The translations under genes were made by a program, and so were the position numbers. Source: Uranotaenia lowii (Eukaryota > Arthropoda > Insecta > Diptera > Culicidae). From it: a DNA stretch of 64,000 nucleotides. The stretch lies in assembly GCF_029784155.1 (NCBI RefSeq), contig NC_073692.1, positions 70,506,012-70,570,011 of the forward strand, given 5' to 3'. Numbering within the stretch: position 1 is the first letter of the stretch; each line of letters starts with the position of its first letter. Shown piece by piece: positions 43,131-54,235 of this stretch. Below the pieces are notes generated by a model. The model was not told where the DNA came from, ran no database searches, and was given only the letters and a program-made list of their open reading frames with translations.

Positions 43131-43882
43131 CTTCTATTAAAACAATAACTGCTGATTGATAATTTTGATGATTATCATTTAAATGGGATTTTACACACAG
43201 CAAATGGATAAAGAAAATATTTTTCTTCTTCTTCAAACAAGATATACTGACTATGGTTTTTTTTTTAAATAGCAAATCGGAATTTCCGTTAAGAGTGAAA
43301 AAAACTAAAGTTTCTTTTTATGCTTGTTATGTTTTAAAACGTTTGTGAGAACCTCTAACTATGCAATAATTTTAATATTACGTACATTGCTAATCTTTTA
43401 AAAGAAAGATGCCTCAATGATGCCTAGTTTTGCTATCGTTTAAATTCCATAACAAGTTATGATATAATTTGGATATCGGATCTCAAATTCAATAAATTCT
43501 ATTTAAGTCATAAATAGAAAAGGATAGCTTAGTGATGCCTTATTCTGCAATCGAATAAGATTCTATACTAAGTTTTTCTATCAGCTTGCTATTGTTAGCT
43601 TATTTTGGTCTTGGTTTGCTATTAAAAGTAGAATAATTGAAACCTTAATGATGCCTTATTTGGCAATTGTCGAAAAACAGACACCAAATAGTGCTATCAT
43701 TTTGCTATTGATACCTCTTTTACGTTTCACTTTGCTATCCAAAAACACAGATTTCGATAGCTGAATGATGCCTTATTTTGTTATCGCCTGAAAATAAATA
43801 CCAAAATATGCTATCATTTTGGTGCCGATGCCTCAACTTGGTCACGTTTTGCTATCGATTTAGGCATCAAAGTCTGCTCGGG

Positions 43883-44400
43883 TTCTTATTTCGCGTAACC
43901 AAGGAGTTCAAAGATGTGTACTGCGGTATGCCCTGAGACACTTGAACTGGCTAGATCCGTTTCGTTTACCCAGTTACGAAAGCCGTTGCCGCCTAATTGA
44001 TTTGGACACACTTCATGTCCACCGAAACGCTGCATGTGTTTTAGTCGTAGCGGATCTCCTCGCGTCGAGAATTGACTCTCCCGTGTTGCTGGAAGCTATT
44101 CCCCTCAGTGTGCGACCCCGAGGACTAAGGAACCAAAATCTGCAGCTCTATGTTCCAATACGGCTGAACAACTACGGAGCCAACAGCGCTCTTATAGGAA
44201 TTTTTAGAACTTTCAACCGCTTCGCCGAGTGCTTCGATTTCAACGTTTCGAGAGCCACTTTCCGAAGAAAAATTTTAATGGTATCGAGGACTGTGTAGAC
44301 TAAGGTAGTTTTAAACTTGTTTGTAACTCATTATTTTATTAAGCTATCATTAGGATCAACAGGTGATCCGTTGATGTTTTTACACAAATAAACAGTTTTC
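43883..44400 (+). pseudogene. Jockey/CR1-like LINE, C-terminal part and 3' end
   Basis: This resumes after the 5.8 kb insertion with FRVTKEFKDVYC, a frameshift, then ALRHLNWLDPFRLPSYESRC and LYVPIRLNNYG to a stop at 44296-44298. The pattern matches the C-terminal domain of Jockey/CR1 RTs. A short AT-rich 3' tail ends near 44400. Confidence 0.65.
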
Positions 44401-44439
44401 AAGAAAGAATTAAAAAACGACGACCCCAAACATGTCGAA

Positions 44440-45355
44440 AACAACCGGGGAATGATGGGCCACTGTTTTCATTATTACATAACTTCTTTATTATAAAAGA
44501 TAAAATGAAAATAAAAATTGGTATGGTTTTCTACATTTTCAAGGTATCATAAGGTTTTTTTTTTTAATTTTTAATAAGTTATTTTTCCCAAATTCTGACT
44601 GTTTGAAAAAAAGTAATATTTTTTGGATTTTTAAAAATGGTGGGGAATCGTGGGCCACCCAATCCAAATTGACCAAATAGCATGCATAGTTTATGAGTTG
44701 ACCCAAAACTGTGATCTCCTAATTCATTTCGTTATTTCAAAGCAATTTCAAATGATGAAATAAGAAAGAGAGCTGTGTATGATCGCATAGATTCCAAAAC
44801 CTGGCTCGCGAACGTTTTGGCAAAATTTCTTATAAAGGAGGGACAAAATATTTTTCATAACTCTTCATTTGGCATAAGAAAACTTTACAGATAGGTTAAA
44901 CGTATTTTAAGTTCTGAATGTGTATAAAAACATAAAAATATAGGTGATTCAAGATATGTGGCCCACGATTCCTCACAAGCTATGATTTGCAAATTGGTTG
45001 CGTTTGTGTGACTTACTGATGTTTCATCAAAAATTCCTTTTCCACGTGAAAGATCATGACAAAACTAAGATCATAAGCGTATGAGCATATTATTGTTATG
45101 CACTTTAGATTCCCCATCGATAAAATTAGCGGGTATTTTTTTAATCATGTAAGTAATTTTTTCTAACTTTTTTTAGCTTGATAAATAAAAGAAGCAAATG
45201 ATGCGTATTTCAGTCAACAACATATAGGAATATATGCTAACGCAAAGCGAAGACGATGACAGTTGGTTTGAGATTTTTTATCTAAACACACATCTGAGAT
45301 ATTAAAAGTGGCCCACGTTTCCCCATGGCCCACGATACCCCACTCTCCCCTAAAC
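44440..45355. mobile_element. MITE-like segment with iterated GTGGCCCACGAT motif
   Basis: GGGGAATGATGGGCCAC near 44442 and GTGGCCCACGATACCCCAC near 45325 are inverted. Two further internal copies (about 44642 and 44957) and a doubled right end are present. The left boundary is uncertain and there is no coding capacity. Confidence 0.5.
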
Positions 45356-45880
45356 CGAAACGTAAAGAATTTGTTGAGATTTGACTTAATTTGAATCGAA
45401 AAATATCAACCAAAATCGATAATAAAAAGGCATTGAGAAACGCAAAGCTAAGTCTGGAGTCAAAAATGGAACCTTGCAATTTTTTGGTTGATTCCTCTAT
45501 TTTAGGTTTTATGTTTTAAAATTATTTTCGTATCTTGAATATCAAGTAAATGAAAAAAAAATCATGAATCGAAATAGCTGTGGAGCCCTAAAATGCTCAC
45601 GATAGTAAATGTAGGTACATAATTTAGCTAAATTTAGCAATTGATCAAGATGCCAAGGTTTTGCAGTACTCTGCTCAAAGTATTAGGTAATTATAAAATT
45701 TTGAATAAAAGCTAAGATCAAACGAAATATTTGAGTGATTGTAACGAAAATGATTGATTTCTATGGTCAATCCCTTACCACCTTTGATTTTAAACCCAAT
45801 TTTCTGAAAACTCCATATTATTCAAATAAGTCTTATTACAGCTTACAAAAGAAAGAAAACTATTTTATTTTAACTTTGCA
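45356..45880. other. Intergenic DNA
   Basis: AT-rich sequence between the MITE-like segment and the odorant-binding-protein gene. Nothing is recognised. Confidence 0.5.
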
Positions 45881-45886
45881 TTTATT
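45881..45886 (-). terminator. Poly(A) signal of copy C
   Basis: AATAAA on the minus strand about 47 bases past the stop. Confidence 0.5.
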
Positions 45887-45932
45887 TTACTTCGCTTAAC
45901 AACAAAATCAACTTTTAGGAGCCCTCGAAACC

Positions 45933-47033
45933 TCAAGCAATGTTGTACCGTGGTGGGGCATCGTAGTGTACAATAGAATTGCCTTGTGATCCACACTTAT
46001 CGCACGGAACTGCCGGTGCTCCACAGCTGGAACACGATGGAGGTGGCAATGGAACGGGCAGAATCTCGACCTCCGGTTCCGGAATTGGAACTGGAAGGAT
46101 TTCGACTTCAGGTTCCGGAACCGGTTCTGGAACTGGAACCGGGTCTGGATGTGGTTCTGGTAGAACTTCATGCACAGGCTCCGGAAGTGGCACAGGTGCC
46201 CCACAGCTACAGGTGGCCCCAGCTTCCAGAACCAGTTGTTCAGCGACACGCTGTACAAGTGCCCGTGTAGTGATGTATTGCGCAAAGCATTGGTTGAATA
46301 TTTGATAGAGACGTGCCGGTTCCTCACAATATTGTTTTTGAACGTCGGCCTGGCACTGTCGAATCGATTCGTCCAGCAGAATAGGGTCACCAAACTGAAT
46401 GTACAGATGTTCAAAATCGAAACCAATATCCGGGGTGTAGTAACCGGTACGCAAGGCGTATGTAAAGGCAAGTTCCGGGAACTCCGATTGGTCATCGATG
46501 ATTCCTAGACACCATTGCTGCAAAGATTTCAGGGGAACGTTTTGAATCTGGATAGATTCCCGCAGTAGGAGTTCACGTTCCGATTCGGCATATCTCAAAA
46601 ATTTCTCCCCCGCAATGGGATGTCCGTAATTGTTGAGGTAGCAAAGAAACGCTTTATAAGCTACCAACTGATGATTGTTGGGGTCCACTTCGGATAAATC
46701 TCTATCAAGACACTCCTGAGTGTGCAGTTTGTAGTCACGACCGCAAAGTGGAGGCTGCAGGAACACTTCCAACTGATGATTCACCAAACCAGCCTCATCA
46801 CTCCAGGCGTTCAGATCTATCAGCATACAGTGGACCAGCTTGATGCAGTCCGGTTCATTGGGATAGCCGCTGTTAATATAGCGGGCAAGTGTCTGGTTCG
46901 ACAACCGCAGATAGTTGGAACATTCCGAAATCGCTTGATCGAAAGGATGTCGTTTTGGCGACTGCCAATGTCGTTGGCCAACAGCCACCTGAATGGCACA
47001 AATGACCGCTAGAACAGCTATGAATAATCGCAT
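45933..47033 (-). CDS. Two-domain (atypical) odorant-binding protein with Pro/Glu tail, copy C
   Basis: An intronless 366-residue frame with a signal peptide (MRLFIAVLAVICAIQVAVG). Domain 1 has the six-cysteine set with CIKLVHC. Domain 2 lacks cysteines 1-3 but keeps RQC, QYC and NQC. Between domain 2 and the terminal cysteine cluster (PPSCSSCGAPAVPCDKC) is a low-complexity tract of Pro, Glu, Val and His, about residues 293-332. It contains two copies of EPEVEILPVP and several PEPVP units. Copies A and B have only a stub here, so the tract expanded in this gene. The tract should be extended and acidic. The protein should be secreted; the ligand is unknown. Confidence 0.75.
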   Translation of the reverse strand: MRLFIAVLAVICAIQVAVGQRHWQSPKRHPFDQAISECSNYLRLSNQTLARYINSGYPNEPDCIKLVHCMLIDLNAWSDEAGLVNHQLEVFLQPPLCGRDYKLHTQECLDRDLSEVDPNNHQLVAYKAFLCYLNNYGHPIAGEKFLRYAESERELLLRESIQIQNVPLKSLQQWCLGIIDDQSEFPELAFTYALRTGYYTPDIGFDFEHLYIQFGDPILLDESIRQCQADVQKQYCEEPARLYQIFNQCFAQYITTRALVQRVAEQLVLEAGATCSCGAPVPLPEPVHEVLPEPHPDPVPVPEPVPEPEVEILPVPIPEPEVEILPVPLPPPSCSSCGAPAVPCDKCGSQGNSIVHYDAPPRYNIA

Positions 47034-47063
47034 GGTCTGTTATTTTGCTTCCCCACTTGAACT

Positions 47064-47163
47064 ACTGACTTCTCCAAATGGTTCGAATTTATATATAGGA
47101 ATTCTACCTGAGTGTGGATCCTGGTTATGTGATTTTATTTTGATTTAAGACACGAATTTAGCC
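47064..47163 (-). promoter_or_regulatory. Promoter region of copy C
   Basis: TATATATAAA (47088-47097, minus) is followed about 25 bases later by TCAGTAGTTC, an arthropod-type initiator. GACACGAATTTAGCC at 47149-47163 is the upstream motif shared with copy B and, in shorter form, with the other paralogs. Confidence 0.5.
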
Positions 47164-48059
47164 GGCCTTTCAACATGTTGTCAAACGAGCCCAGCTGCTT
47201 AAGCTGGCCTAGTTTTTTTTCGCTTTACTGAAGACGTTTACTATCTTTGCAATAACAACACAAACTTTGATAGTACAGTTTCTTTGAAATATAGTACGTT
47301 GACCAGTCAACGATGAAAAGACATGCGAAATACTACCAGTATCTTTCAAAGTACTAAAAAATTGAGCAATTTACCACTAATCAAGGTATACAGAACATTT
47401 CTGCCTTAGACATCGGTCAACACACACAAATTTGAACCAAACTTCTATGGTAATAAGGTTTAAAATACTTATAGATATAGTATTTTATAAGTTAAAATTC
47501 TCACTAACTTGCCATATAATGTTTTTTAATGCCAAATTTTGATAACAACCAGCTGATGCTACAGTTCTATATATTAACAGGTATTCGAATAAGCCGCTTC
47601 AGTCATCTATAGTTCATATTGCCCTAGGTTGTTGAACTTTTTGAACTGACAATGTGTTTATTCCTTTGTCTATAAACTTAACGGCCCGATTTGTGGAACG
47701 CTTGATTTGATCAATAAAAAAAGCGAAAAACAAAACATCTCGTTCGTACTTTTCATGGTATCACAGCATCACAACATCTGATCGTTTCAGCGGAAACAGA
47801 TGCTTAAGTTTTGATTACCTTTCTTCGAAACTGATGTTGATTGTTGGAATATTTTTATACTGAGAAACGAAAATTCAAAAGGAAGTGGTTTCATTTTTTC
47901 AATCAATGCAAATTATTTCATAATTTGGTTTAAAACTTTTCGTCAAATTAGACGAAAGAACTTTTTCAACTATTATAATAATTTTAAGAAACGCAGGATT
48001 TGATTTTAGGTTTTGAATGAAAAGAGTTAAAAGCAATGAAAAAATAAAGCAATTTTGAT
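47164..48059. other. Intergenic DNA
   Basis: AT-rich and without recognised genes or repeats. It leads into the tandem array. Confidence 0.5.
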
Positions 48060-50080
48060 TGTCATTTTTGTCATGCACGTCTTTTTATCATTTGACAACA
48101 TTTCTGTAATTTTTGTCATTTTTTCAATTCTGTATTTTTTGGCACTTTTGTCATTTTTGTCAATTTTATCATTTTTGTCATCTTAGTCATTCTGCCTTTT
48201 TTGTCATTGTCATTTTTTCCATTTTCGTCATTTTTGCCATTCTTTCCGTTTTTATCATTTTTGTCATTTCAATCATTTTTGTCAATTCATTTTTGTCATT
48301 TTCGTCATTTTTTGGCACTTTTGTCATTTCATTCATTTTGAAACTTTTTGTGACTCTTGTCATTTTTGTCATTTTGATAATTTTTGTCACTTTTGTCATT
48401 TTTGGCATTTTAGTAATTTTTATTAGTTTTGTCATTTCTTTCATTTTCGTCATTTTTCTCATTTTTGTCATTTTTAACCATTTTGTCACTTTTGTCATTT
48501 TAAATCATTTTTCTCATTTTTATAATTTTTGCCATTTTCGTCACTTTTGTCATTTTTATCATTCTTGTCATTTTTGGCATTTTTGTATTTTTTGTTAGTT
48601 TTGTCATTTTTGTCATTTTTATCTTTTATGTAATTTTTGTAATTTTTAACCTTTTTGCTACTTTTGTCATTTTTAATCATTTTTGTCATTTTTAATCATT
48701 TTTGTCATTTTTATCAATATTATCATTTTTGTTATTTTCGTCATTTTTGGCACTCTTGTCATTTTTGTCATTTTAATCATTTTTAAACTTTTTATTACAT
48801 TTTTGCTATTTTAATCATTTTTGCCATTTTTGTCACTTTTGTCATTTTTGTCATATTTGTCATTTCTATAATTTTTGTCATTTTTGTCATTTTTGTTAGT
48901 TTTATCATTTTTCTCATTTTTCTCATTTTTAACCTTTTTGTCACTTTTGTCATTTTGAATCATTTTGCAATTTTTGATATTTTCGTCATTTTTGTCCTTT
49001 TTTGTCATTCTTGGTACTTTTATCATATTTTTATTCTTGACACTTTTGTCATTTTTCTCATTTTTAACCTTTTTGTCACTTTTGTCACTTTTGTCATTTT
49101 TACCGTTTTTGTAATTTTTGTTATTTTGATCATTTTTGTCACTTTTGTAATTTTGTCATTTTCAATCATTTCTTTCATTTTCGTCATTTTTATCATTTTT
49201 GCCTATTTCGTCAGTTTCGGCACTTATGTAAATTTTCTCATTTTTATCAATTTTCTCATTGCTTACCTTTTTGACACTTTTGTCGCTTTTATCATTTTTC
49301 TAATTTTTCACCTTTTTGTAATTTTTATTATTTTTATCGTTTTTGTCACTTTTGTCATTTTTATTATTTTTGTCATTTTGATCATTTTTGTCATTTTGAT
49401 CATTTTTGTCATTTTTTTTCATTTTTGTCATGGTTGTCATTTCAGAAATTTTTGTCATTTTCGTCATTTTAATCATTTTGTCAAACTTTTTTCATTTTTG
49501 TCATTTTTATCACTTTTGTCATTTTTCTCATTTTTATCAATGTTAAGCTTTTTGGCACTTTTGTCGTTTTTATCATTTTTGTCACCCTTGTCATTCTATT
49601 TTTCATTTTTGTCATTTTTGTCATGTTTGTTATTTTTGTCATTTTTATCATTTGTGTCATTTTTGTTAGTTTTGTTATGTTTTAATTTTTGTCATTTTTA
49701 TTATTTTTGTGTTTTTTTTCATTTGTGTAATTTTTGTTAGTTTTGTTATTTTCGTCTTTTTGTCATTTTTGTCTTTTTGATTGTTTTTGTCATTTTCGTC
49801 ATTTTTGTCATATTTATCATTTTTGTCATTTTAGTCAATTTGGTCTATTTGTCACATTTGTCATTTTTGTCATTTTTATCATTTTTATCTTTTTTGTCAC
49901 TTTTCTCATTTTTCTCATTTTTATTATTTTTGTCACTTTAGTCATTCTTGTCACTTTTGTCACTTTTGTCATTTTTGTCATTGGTGTCATTTTTGGCACT
50001 TTTGTCATTTTTGTAATTTTTGTAGTTTTTTTTTAAATTTTTGTCATTTTCATCATTTTTGTCATTTCTGCTTAAATTCA
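48060..50080. repeat. Array of a 9-base unit, GTCATTTTT
   Basis: About 2 kb of imperfect copies of GTCATTTTT, with variants such as GTCACTTTT, ATCATTTTT and GGCATTTTT. Because nine bases are three codons, all frames stay open for long runs (CHF or VIF repeats on plus, MTK/NDK repeats on minus). These frames should not be taken as genes. The array resumes at 54236-54570 on the far side of a LINE insertion. Confidence 0.85.
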
Positions 50081-50089
50081 TAAAAATTA

Positions 50090-50600
50090 TGAAATGGTCA
50101 CATTGGCAGTAATAACAAAAAACGAACGCAAAAAACAACAAGATCAACAAAAATGAAATAAAAATTAACAAACTCGTACCACAAAAATCAGAAAATAAAT
50201 ATGCGAAATAAAACTAAATCATAAATTATTTGAATTGTTACAAGAATTAGGAAAACGAACGAAAAATAATACAAAAAAGAGAATGCCAAAAAAGTGATCA
50301 ATTGAATGATTTATTAAATTTTTTGAAATTGCCAAAAATGAGAAAATTCAAAACCAAAAAACAAAAATTGACAAAACTAGCAAAATTGACAAAATTCAAA
50401 ACCAAAAAAACAAATACAAAATTAGCAAACTGAAAAAATTTCGAATAATTTACAAAATTGACTATCATGAATGAAATAACTAAATTGACAAAATTTGAAA
50501 TGAAAAATTGACAAAGTTACAATACTGACAAAATTAACCACATTGACCAACAAAGTTGACGCAATTGATAAAACTGACAATATAAACATTATTATTATTA
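50090..50600. repeat. A-rich inverted part of the array
   Basis: Here the plus strand is A-rich with words such as ATTGACAAAA and GCAAAATTGACAAAATT. This is the array unit in inverse orientation and more decayed, as also happens in the 7.9-9.5 kb array. Confidence 0.55.
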
Positions 50601-51582
50601 TTTTTTTTTTTTTGAGCAGGGAAAAGCCCGCGGGAGTTGAACTTCTTTTCGAGTCCATGCTCCCGTAGGCATAAAACCTCCTCATCATTCTTTATTTCAT
50701 TTCGTTTTTTTCTAATATTGGATATACAAAAGTGAATCACTTGCTTAAGCACTCGGATAACAATATTCACAGAATATAATGATTTTTCGTTCTTCGTGGT
50801 TATATGTGAAGATTATGTTGTCGGCGGAGGTGGCGGTGGCGGTGTTGTGGTGGTGGCGGCGATGCGTGGCGGTGGTAGGCGGAAACGAAAGTAATAAAAC
50901 ATATTCAGCGTATTAGAATCTTGTATGCAAGCGCATGTGAGCACGGTGGTTGGATGAAATGGGGGTGGATTGTGGAGGAGGAGTTAAAGAATGATGAGGG
51001 TGGATTGGACAGATTGCACTCCCAGTGAGATTCATCTCTTTGAAGGGAGTACAAAGGTCAGCTGTCATAATTTGGAGTGATTGATCATCTCAATGCTGAC
51101 GAAGTTTTAATTTAAGTATGATTCAAGTTTTGCTCTTAAATGTCTTTTCAAGAGATTTTTTAATTTATCGTTTGTTATCTCCGATTTGATATGCGGTGGA
51201 AGCGAGTTATAGCGAGTAATTCCAAAATAAGTAAACGCATTTTTGGCTAACTCGGTTTTTGGACGTCTCGTTCTGAAAGTTGTTTCGTTCCTCAGTCCAT
51301 AACCATGATAAGGTCTGCTATACGATTCGTTGTGATGAGCTTGAGGATTATTCAGATGGTTGTGGATGATTGTCAATGCCTGAAGTTCTCTCATAGCTTT
51401 GATAGGTAGGATTGATCGATCAGCTTCTCTATATAACTGTATCGTGGGGTACAACCTTGGTCGTTTGTAGACTATCTCAATGCAGCGATTTTGTACACGT
51501 TGCAGTTTTTTCAAGTTGACTTCGGATGTCGCTCCCCATATAAACATCAAGTACTGCATTCTTGATTGGATATACGCATGAT

Positions 51583-52082
51583 TAAGGTTGCCAGAATTTT
51601 TTCCACTCCCATCCGGGCCTAGCAATTCCGGGCATTTTTTCAAAAAAACCTGGCAAAATCCGGGCATGAATTTCAATTTTTCAAATCCAAAAACCGGGCA
51701 AAAACCGGGCAAAATTTAGGTGTTATTATATATAAAATCAAAGAAAAAATGCAAAAAAAATCGAAATCAATATTTTATTAATGTAATTGCAGACTTCCAA
51801 CAACTTTTTGGAACACTTATATATTTAAAGGTTTATAAAAGTAAATCAGCGAAATTATTTGAAACAACCGTTGAAAATTTCCATACCGATAATCGATTTT
51901 GCTGAAACTTACTCAAAAACTTTGATTTTTTTTTGTTTCTTTGTGAAAATTATGGAAAAATCCGGGCAATATCCGGACTTTTTTCACGATATCCGGGCAA
52001 CCGGGCCGGACCGGACTTTCTCGAAATTTTGCATTAAATATCCGGGCAAACCCGGATAAAACCGGGCAATCTGGCAAGCTTA
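51583..52082. mobile_element. MITE with TAAGSTTGCCAGA ends
   Basis: TAAGGTTGCCAGA at the left and, inverted, TAAGCTTGCCAGA at the right. The 8-base duplication CGCATGAT lies at 51575-51582 and 52083-52090. Near both ends are repeated CCGGGCAAAACCGGG-type words. Removing it restores MYHAYIQSRMQYL in the LINE, which fixes the boundaries. Confidence 0.75.
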
Positions 52083-52580
52083 CGCATGATACATTAACTG
52101 TAGTTGTTTCGAGGGAACAAAACTTTTGATTTTCCACAGAAGTCCACATGCAGCGTTGATGTCTTTCTGAAGCGATTGTATATGGTTGGTCCATTTGAGT
52201 GTGGAATCGATAGTTAGTCCAAGGTATCGAAAATGTGAAACTTTCTCTATTTTTGTGTTTTCGATCATCAGGTCATCAAGAGGCGGATTCATTATTCGAG
52301 CCGAGTGTAAAATCATATATTTTGATTTTGGCAGGTTTAATGACAATAAGTTTTTTTTAAAATACATTTGAAGTATTTGCATGTCATCTGCCATCTTCCG
52401 AATAATTGTGTTTGGGTTTACATCTTCATAACACAATGAGGTATCATCTGCGAATAATCGTGGTTTTCCGTTAAAGCGGTAGTTTTGGAAGATCGTTTAT
52501 ATAGACGAGAAATAACAAGGGTCCCAAGTTACTTCCTTGGGGCACGCCTACTCTCAAAGTACGATGATCACTGTTTACAC

Positions 52581-52789
52581 CAGGCATGTCAAACTCGATT
52601 AGGTGTGCGGGCCGCATTAAAAAAATTTTATGACGTAGAGGGCCGCAGCCAAAATCAATTAAATCGGTACATTCAGCTTTAGTTTTTTTGCAGTAATATT
52701 GTACATAAAAATCAGTGGTGTTTTTTTTGTGACAATTTAAGACGGCGTTACGCGGGCCGCATTGACCTAGGCCGCGGGCCGCATGCCTG
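52581..52789. mobile_element. hAT MITE with CAGGCATG ends
   Basis: It is 209 bases with an 8-base duplication GTTTACAC at 52573-52580 and 52790-52797. CAGGCATGTC at the start and, inverted, CAGGCATGCGGCCCGC at the end are hAT-like, with GCGGGCCGCA words inside. It lies within the LINE RT. Confidence 0.8.
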
Positions 52790-52817
52790 GTTTACACCAT
52801 TTGCCGTAACGTACTGA

Positions 52818-53570
52818 GGCGGCATCCATAAATTACGTAACGCAAAAAATGCACTTTTTTGACCCCCTCCCCCCCGTATGTCACAAATCGTAACGCTTCG
52901 ACGTACCCCCCTATGAAAATTACGTAACGCTGACAATAACCCCCCCTCCATCTTCTCATGTTTTTAAATACTGATTTTTAAAGTTAAAAAAAGATATTAA
53001 CCTAAATTTTTTTAACGTTCTTAAAAACGGAATTTATATCTATCCAAATCGTTTCTTAGTACTCATTGATGATAACTCTCTGATAAAATAAATTATTTGT
53101 CTTATTACTAGTTGCTCTGTGCGTGTTAACTGATGATCTACCTTGTTTTGTTCCAGGAGCTTAACTTGTTATGCAAAAAATACTCCACTTAGTAATATTC
53201 GTGGGAATAACCAAAATTGCATTTTTTAAATTAATTGAGAAAATATAGTAAAAATTCCGTTTTAAGATTAGATTGAGGTTCTTGGAGGTTTATTTTATGG
53301 AGTCTATCTCAGAATCTTTAAAGAGGAAAGGTTATAAACCATTTTCAATCTTGTTGAAGCTTCAAATTTTAAGCTGATTTTGGTTTGCTTATTATTCTGC
53401 AAAAATTGCATGACATCTAAAAAGCTGCAATTAAACTAAAATTTTTAAGGAAAAAATCGTTACGTAACGATGAACATACCTCCCCCCCTCCCCTATGTCA
53501 CAATTCGTAACGTTAGAGCTTACTACACCCCCCCCCCCCTAGGAGCGTTACGTAATTTATGGATGCCCCC
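52818..53570. mobile_element. MITE with GGSGGCATCCATAAATTACG ends
   Basis: About 26-base inverted termini (GGCGGCATCCATAAATTACG at the left, GGGGGCATCCATAAATTACG inverted at the right) with TGA duplicated at 52815-52817 and 53571-53573. A 3-base duplication suggests a PIF/Harbinger-like group. Pyrimidine-rich C runs lie beside both ends. Removal restores LSERDQYVTANG in the LINE. Confidence 0.75.
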
Positions 53571-54235
53571 TGATCCCTTTCACTTAGGAAACTTTTTATG
53601 AGCTGGAGAATCCGTCCACGTATTCCATAAAAGTTCAATTTCTGGATCAGAATGTCGTGGTCTATCGTGTCGAATGCTTTCTTTAAATCTAAGAACAAGA
53701 GGCCAACTTGTTTTTTTGAGTCTATCGACTCGTAAACGTTTTTGAATAATTCTCCCGTAGCCGTTGCCGTTCTAGATCCTGAACGAAATCCAAACTGACT
53801 CTCGTACAATATGTTTTTTGAATGAAAAAAGCTGGTGATTCGACAGACCAACATTTGTTCAAGTATTTTGCTGATAACCGATAATACAGAAATAGGTCTG
53901 TAGTTGTTAACATCCGTTTTCGCTCCTCCCTTGTGGATTGGTATCACTCTTGCAGTTTTCAAACAATCGGGATATTTTCCTTTTTCTAAGCTTTCGTTAA
54001 AGACGTCTCGAATAAGTTCGGAAAAAACTTGATGGTGGTATTTAATAAAGTTAGCTTGTATGCCGTCTGATCCAGCACTTTTATTTTGGTCAAGGTTTTT
54101 TATTTTTAAAATCACTTCTTCCATCGTGGCAGGCTCCATGAAAATGGACTCGGGGATTGGTGTAAGTGTATTAAACCGATTTAAATCACGGTTACTCGGG
54201 ATGGTGGAAGCAAGCTGGGGCCCGATCTCGCTGAA

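Larger units (their letters stand above)
38091..43882. mobile_element. 5.8 kb element with CCCGAGCAGAC terminal inverted repeats
   Basis: The left end CCCGAGCAGACTTTTATGGC and right end (reverse complement CCCGAGCAGACTTTGATGCC) interrupt the LINE precisely; joining GGCTT to CTTATTTCG restores SLGFLFRV. The target duplication appears to be TT only. Both subterminal regions carry many short repeats of the ATGATGCC...TTTTGCTATC kind. A second internal left end starts at 38520. No transposase is recognised, so the superfamily is unassigned. Confidence 0.65.

Noticed and set aside
45979..46508. Plus-strand Gly/Ser/Thr-rich and other frames, and the 195-codon minus frame 45908-46495
   Set aside because: Shadows of the copy C odorant-binding-protein gene in other frames; the repeats come from its Pro/Glu tract.
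48113..50036. Long open frames (161, 261 and 100 codons) of Phe, Val, Ile, His, Cys
   Set aside because: They follow directly from the GTCATTTTT array, whose 9-base unit cannot generate stops in most frames. There is no start context or domain.
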